A stretch of 64,000 nucleotides of DNA from assembly GCA_023213395.1 (NCBI GenBank), contig CM041465.1, positions 87,675,741 through 87,739,740 on the forward strand, in the 5' to 3' direction. The stretch comes from Cycas panzhihuaensis (Eukaryota; Cycadophyta). The position numbers and the translations under genes were made by a program. Shown here one piece after another: positions 61,015 to 64,000 of this stretch (its first letter is position 1; each line of letters starts with the position of its first letter). The notes below the pieces were generated by a model. The model did no database searches, was not told the origin of the DNA, and saw only the letters and a program-made list of their open reading frames with translations.

Positions 61015-61490
61015 ATCCAATGACTTTGCTACCATGGACTTCAATACCCTTAAAGAATTGTTATTGAAAGAAGAAGGTATCTTGAACTATCAAGGAACAA
61101 CATCTTTTTATAATATTTCTCTCATAGTTATAGTTAGAAATTAAGAGAGGAATCATCCTCAACACCAGTCACTTGCCCATAAGTTTAGTTCTATGAATTT
61201 GAACCAACTATCATAGTAGACCAGAAATTAGTGGAGAAGATAAAATATTATTTACTTCTACTATGACAAACCTAGGCATGCTATCATTGAGTATAGAAAA
61301 AGGTAATCTAATTTACAACCCTTACAGAATAATCCCACACAATGAGGACATAATCTACAACAGAATAGAAGTTATGGTTAGGGTAATAAACAATAAAGAA
61401 ATCAAAATCAACCCAGGAACTAGTCTCAAGGCAATAACAAGAATTTATAGTAAGGAGGCCCATATGGCCAATACCTAGGTAAGGAGACTA
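61015..61490 (+). pseudogene. C4 gag C-terminal remnant, opposite orientation
   Basis: Plus strand. Near 61040 the frame reads FNTLKELLLKEEGILNYQG. Near 61308-61490 an Asn/Gln-rich segment reads NLQPLQNNPTQ, GHNLQQNRSYG, RNQNQPRN, GGPYGQYLGKETICQ through stops. This is the tail of a copia gag before the zinc knuckle. The knuckle and all of pol are absent and the LTR piece follows. Confidence 0.55.
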
Positions 61491-61496
61491 TATGCC

Positions 61497-61692
61497 AAAC
61501 TTTTATATCATATATCAACTAATTTGATCTATTATTATTTTGGGTTAGAGCCAATTTTTAAACCTTATTTAACATATTTTATTTATGTGAATGTATTCAT
61601 AATATCTTTGATAGGTTTATATTTGTTGGATATAAGAGAATAAAGATCTTATTGTGTGTTTTCTAATAATTAGATTAATTTTAATTTTGTCA
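61497..61692 (+). repeat. Partial LTR of C4 (right, inverted relative to left LTR)
   Basis: Reverse complement of 59857-60050 with scattered changes. It ends TTTTGTCA at the target duplication. Confidence 0.75.
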
Positions 61693-61697
61693 GATTA

Positions 61698-62379
61698 ACC
61701 TCCTCTCCTAGAACTTTGAGCTTTATAAGATGGCCTAGTCTTTGCCTTAGTGGCAAATGCATATTCCAAGGAGTCACTACTACCTTTCTTCTCTTCAATT
61801 GTTAACAACATGGTACTAAGTTGATCAACCTTAAGTGTTGTAGGGTCTTTAGAGACCTTAATGCTTACAACTACCATGTTAAACCTTTTGATGTCATTAA
61901 CACACCTTAGAAAATTTTCTACCACCCTTTGATCACCAACAACTTATTCTATATTTCTCATTTGATTAATCAGGCCTTATACCTTAATTATGAAGTTATT
62001 AATCTCTTCATTGTTATTTATTTTACAATTTTTAAATCTTATCTTTAGTGTTTGATGTTTTGATGTAATAACTTCTTTGTAGGTGGTCTTTAAAACATCT
62101 TATAGCTCCTTTGATGTAGTTGTCTTACTGACTCTTAAAAAGATGTAGTCCTCCAAAATCGATAGGATGAATGTGAAAGCTTCATTGTTCCTTTATTCTT
62201 TCTTCTTGAAGGTCTTATTCCCATCTGCATTAATGTTAAGATCGAGTGTACTATATCTATTGTCAATTAAGTTTCACATGTCTTTTGATATAAAAAGAAA
62301 TTTCATCCTATGACTCTAATTTAAAAAATTAGCACTATCAAACATAGGTACCATTACATTGATTATGCTAGAAGCCATG
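61698..62379 (-). pseudogene. C1 gag (copia capsid)
   Basis: From ATG 62379 on the minus strand: MASSIINVMVPMFDSANFLN, HRMKFLFISKDM, NADGNKTFKKKE, RNNEAFTFILSILEDYIFLR, VLKTTYKEVITSKHQTLKIR, EINNFIIKVYKA, then VENFLRCVNDIKRFNMVVVS and a C-terminal AFATKAKTRPSYKAQSSRRGG-like end. UBN2-type copia capsid with several stops. C4 interrupts it after the basic tail; the rest continues at 59856. Confidence 0.8.
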
Positions 62380-64000
62380 ATAAAGTGAAATTGCATTGAA
62401 AGATAAATTACTTTAAAAAAAGTACTTTTATGAATAACTAAAAAATACACTAAGGAAGACAATAAAAGCACTCAATTATAAGTCAAATTATTCCCCTTCA
62501 ACTTCAGGACATGCACAAGTCTCCCAATGGGGACTCAACCTCTTTGAAGATAAAGATTTTTATATTTGATTATAATTACAAGTGAACTTTTTATTAAGTT
62601 TGTTTAAAGATATCAATTTGTAGAAAGCCCATAAACTTGCATCAACTTTAAACATTAAAATAGTACACAAATAATTTTTAAAAGTATTTAAATAACTATT
62701 CACATTTTAGAGAATTGAAATGCAAATCCAATGCATCAAATGACACTTAAATTTGACACTCTATAGCAAAGTTATGCTTTAAATAGTATAAGTAGCATAA
62801 TTTTAATAAAAAGCCCTTACTACATAAACTGTAATGAAAAATATATATTAACATTATCTCATTAAATAGACTACTAGATGTAAACCCAATATAGGCATGT
62901 AACCACTTGTTTGATTTTGGTGAAAGTGAAGATTACTCTAAAGATGACAAATATGAAAATGAGCACCACATGTAACAATTATGATTATTAAAGCATAATC
63001 AAGTACCTAAAATAAGGCATGATCTTTAAAAATATAGTTAAGCCCCTTAAAAATATTCCTTTGGTTACTTGGCTACTATATGTGACCTATAGGTTATATG
63101 ACAAGGGGGCTACAAGCTAGTGGAAAACAACGAACTATGAAAAAGAATTGATTTTTTAAAAATATTAAATACTCAATAATTTCACTAGCATTGTTCTATA
63201 AATCCTTTAATTCCTCTAAATGCAAATGTAAACTGGATCCTCCTTTAGCATCGACCTATATCAACACTCTCTTAGATCAAATGCAAATATGTTTCTTAAA
63301 CTTGAATGCGATGAATGTAACTTGAACAAAATATCCTCATTTAATATTCCATGCAATATAAGCATCTTCTTTTCATTCTACCTTGGGAACAAATCCTATC
63401 CATACCAGTGCTTAATGTGGACCTTGAATTATTTAACACCTACCTTGTAAGGAGATATAAAAGACAGGCTCAAAATGAAGGCATGAATATGTGGCTTTCT
63501 TAGACAAGTATATTGCAGCTCAATGAGGGTAGAAAGTAATGTATATGAATAGTCGTTATGGACTTTGTGGATAGTTGGACATGCACCTTTCACAAAAAGA
63601 GAACCAAATAAGGACAATAATACATAGAGATAGTTTCTTGGTAATGATAACCAGGCTTTTGACTTCACCTTTGGATTGATGTATATGAAATTGACCCAAA
63701 TGAGTGTTAGGTAAGGGACTATTTATTAACTTAAATTGAACCAAACTAGATTATCATGGCTTGACGTTATTGTTATAAGACTAGATCTACCCTTCCACTT
63801 CTAAAATAGGGGACATGATAGATAACACAGATATGGAGAGTACAACTTTATATCACATATGTATAATGACACATAGATGTAAAGCCCAAACAAAACCAAT
63901 GATAACAACTTGGTTAACACGAAATGAGACGTGATAATAGTGCAATGAAGACTTGACTACTAGATTATTATGACTGGATAATTTGTGATGAGTCATTTGC
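62380..64000. other. AT-rich, no gene seen
   Basis: No domain is readable. The leader and 5' LTR of C1 would be expected here, but no TGGTATCAGAGC-like primer site was seen on the minus strand. Confidence 0.4.

Larger units (their letters stand above)
59857..61692. mobile_element. C4: rearranged copia element with two halves in opposite orientation
   Basis: Inserted in C1 gag, with flanks TATTA (59852-59856) and GATTA (61693-61697), a 5 bp duplication with one change. The left half (59857 to about 61010) reads on the minus strand: LTR, purine tract, RNase H end, RT start, linker. The right half (about 61015-61692) reads on the plus strand: gag C-terminus, then an LTR piece. The first 190 bases (59857-60050) are an inverted repeat of the last 190 (61497-61692), so both outer ends are the same LTR end (TTTTGTCA outward). 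Confidence 0.65.
41690..62379 (-). mobile_element. C1: old Ty1/copia element, split by three later insertions
   Basis: Four separated minus-strand segments add up to one copia order read right to left: gag (62379-61698), gag zinc region and integrase (59856-58687), linker and RT start (50955-49976), RT end and RNase H (42610-41690). C4, C2 and C3 sit exactly at the gaps, each bounded by imperfect 5 bp duplications. The outer LTRs were not identified. Confidence 0.75.

Noticed and set aside
59857-61692. Classical DNA transposon (MULE-like) because of 190 bp terminal inverted repeats
   Set aside because: No 8-9 bp target duplication and no transposase. The ends are TG...CA, the flanks are a 5 bp duplication with one change, and the interior is copia pol and gag.

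Overview
This window looks like nuclear DNA of a vascular plant with a large, repeat-filled genome, and no intact host gene is visible. The evidence is plant-type Ty1/copia elements primed by initiator-Met tRNA (TGGTATCAGAGC), Tat-like Ty3/gypsy elements, an L1-type LINE, a plant mobile domain (PMD) gene, and a fragment of a CRS2-associated factor (chloroplast intron splicing) gene. I cannot name the species. Almost every reading frame is broken, mostly by stop codons that C-to-T or G-to-A changes explain, as expected in heavily methylated old repeats.

Layout. (1) 1-15042: an old Tat-like gypsy element, here E1, on the + strand. It has a 5' LTR cut by the window edge, a primer site, decayed gag and protease, no recognisable RT or integrase, a decayed antisense PMD gene (7188-5450), a deleted copia remnant (about 8161-8917), a 5' LINE piece (10545-12545) and a 3' LTR (14112-15042). 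(2) 15052-18460: an unrecognised coiled-coil-like reading frame; its second half (16271-18460) recurs at 36899-39100. (3) 18578-34986: a 16.4 kb, GC-richer Tat-like gypsy element, E2, on the - strand, inserted in a TA/TG microsatellite. It has 2.5 kb LTRs, gag, protease, RT, RNase H, integrase, an antisense PMD gene and a second, plant/archaeal-type RNase H. (4) 34987-40732: two long TA-rich microsatellites around the second copy of the duplicated unit, then the tail of another gypsy integrase. (5) About 41690-62379: an old minus-strand copia element, C1, split by three later insertions: C2 (42617-49970, minus), C3 (51017-58681, plus) and C4 (59857-61692, rearranged). Each has imperfect 5 bp target duplications.

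Main results. E1 and E2 share gag, protease-linker and PMD modules although their LTRs differ. In both, the PMD gene lies antisense behind the pol position, with splice sites at matching places, so it looks like a stable cargo gene of this lineage. C2 carries, between its primer site and gag and in antisense, a captured host-gene piece with the CRM domain of CRS2-associated factors. C4 has two halves in opposite orientation, so both outer ends are the same (U5) LTR terminus. The two copies of the duplicated unit differ reciprocally at CAG/TAG codons, which shows the decay process directly.

All coordinates come from reading by eye. Borders given to the base are those supported by LTR pairs, PBS or PPT; others are approximate.
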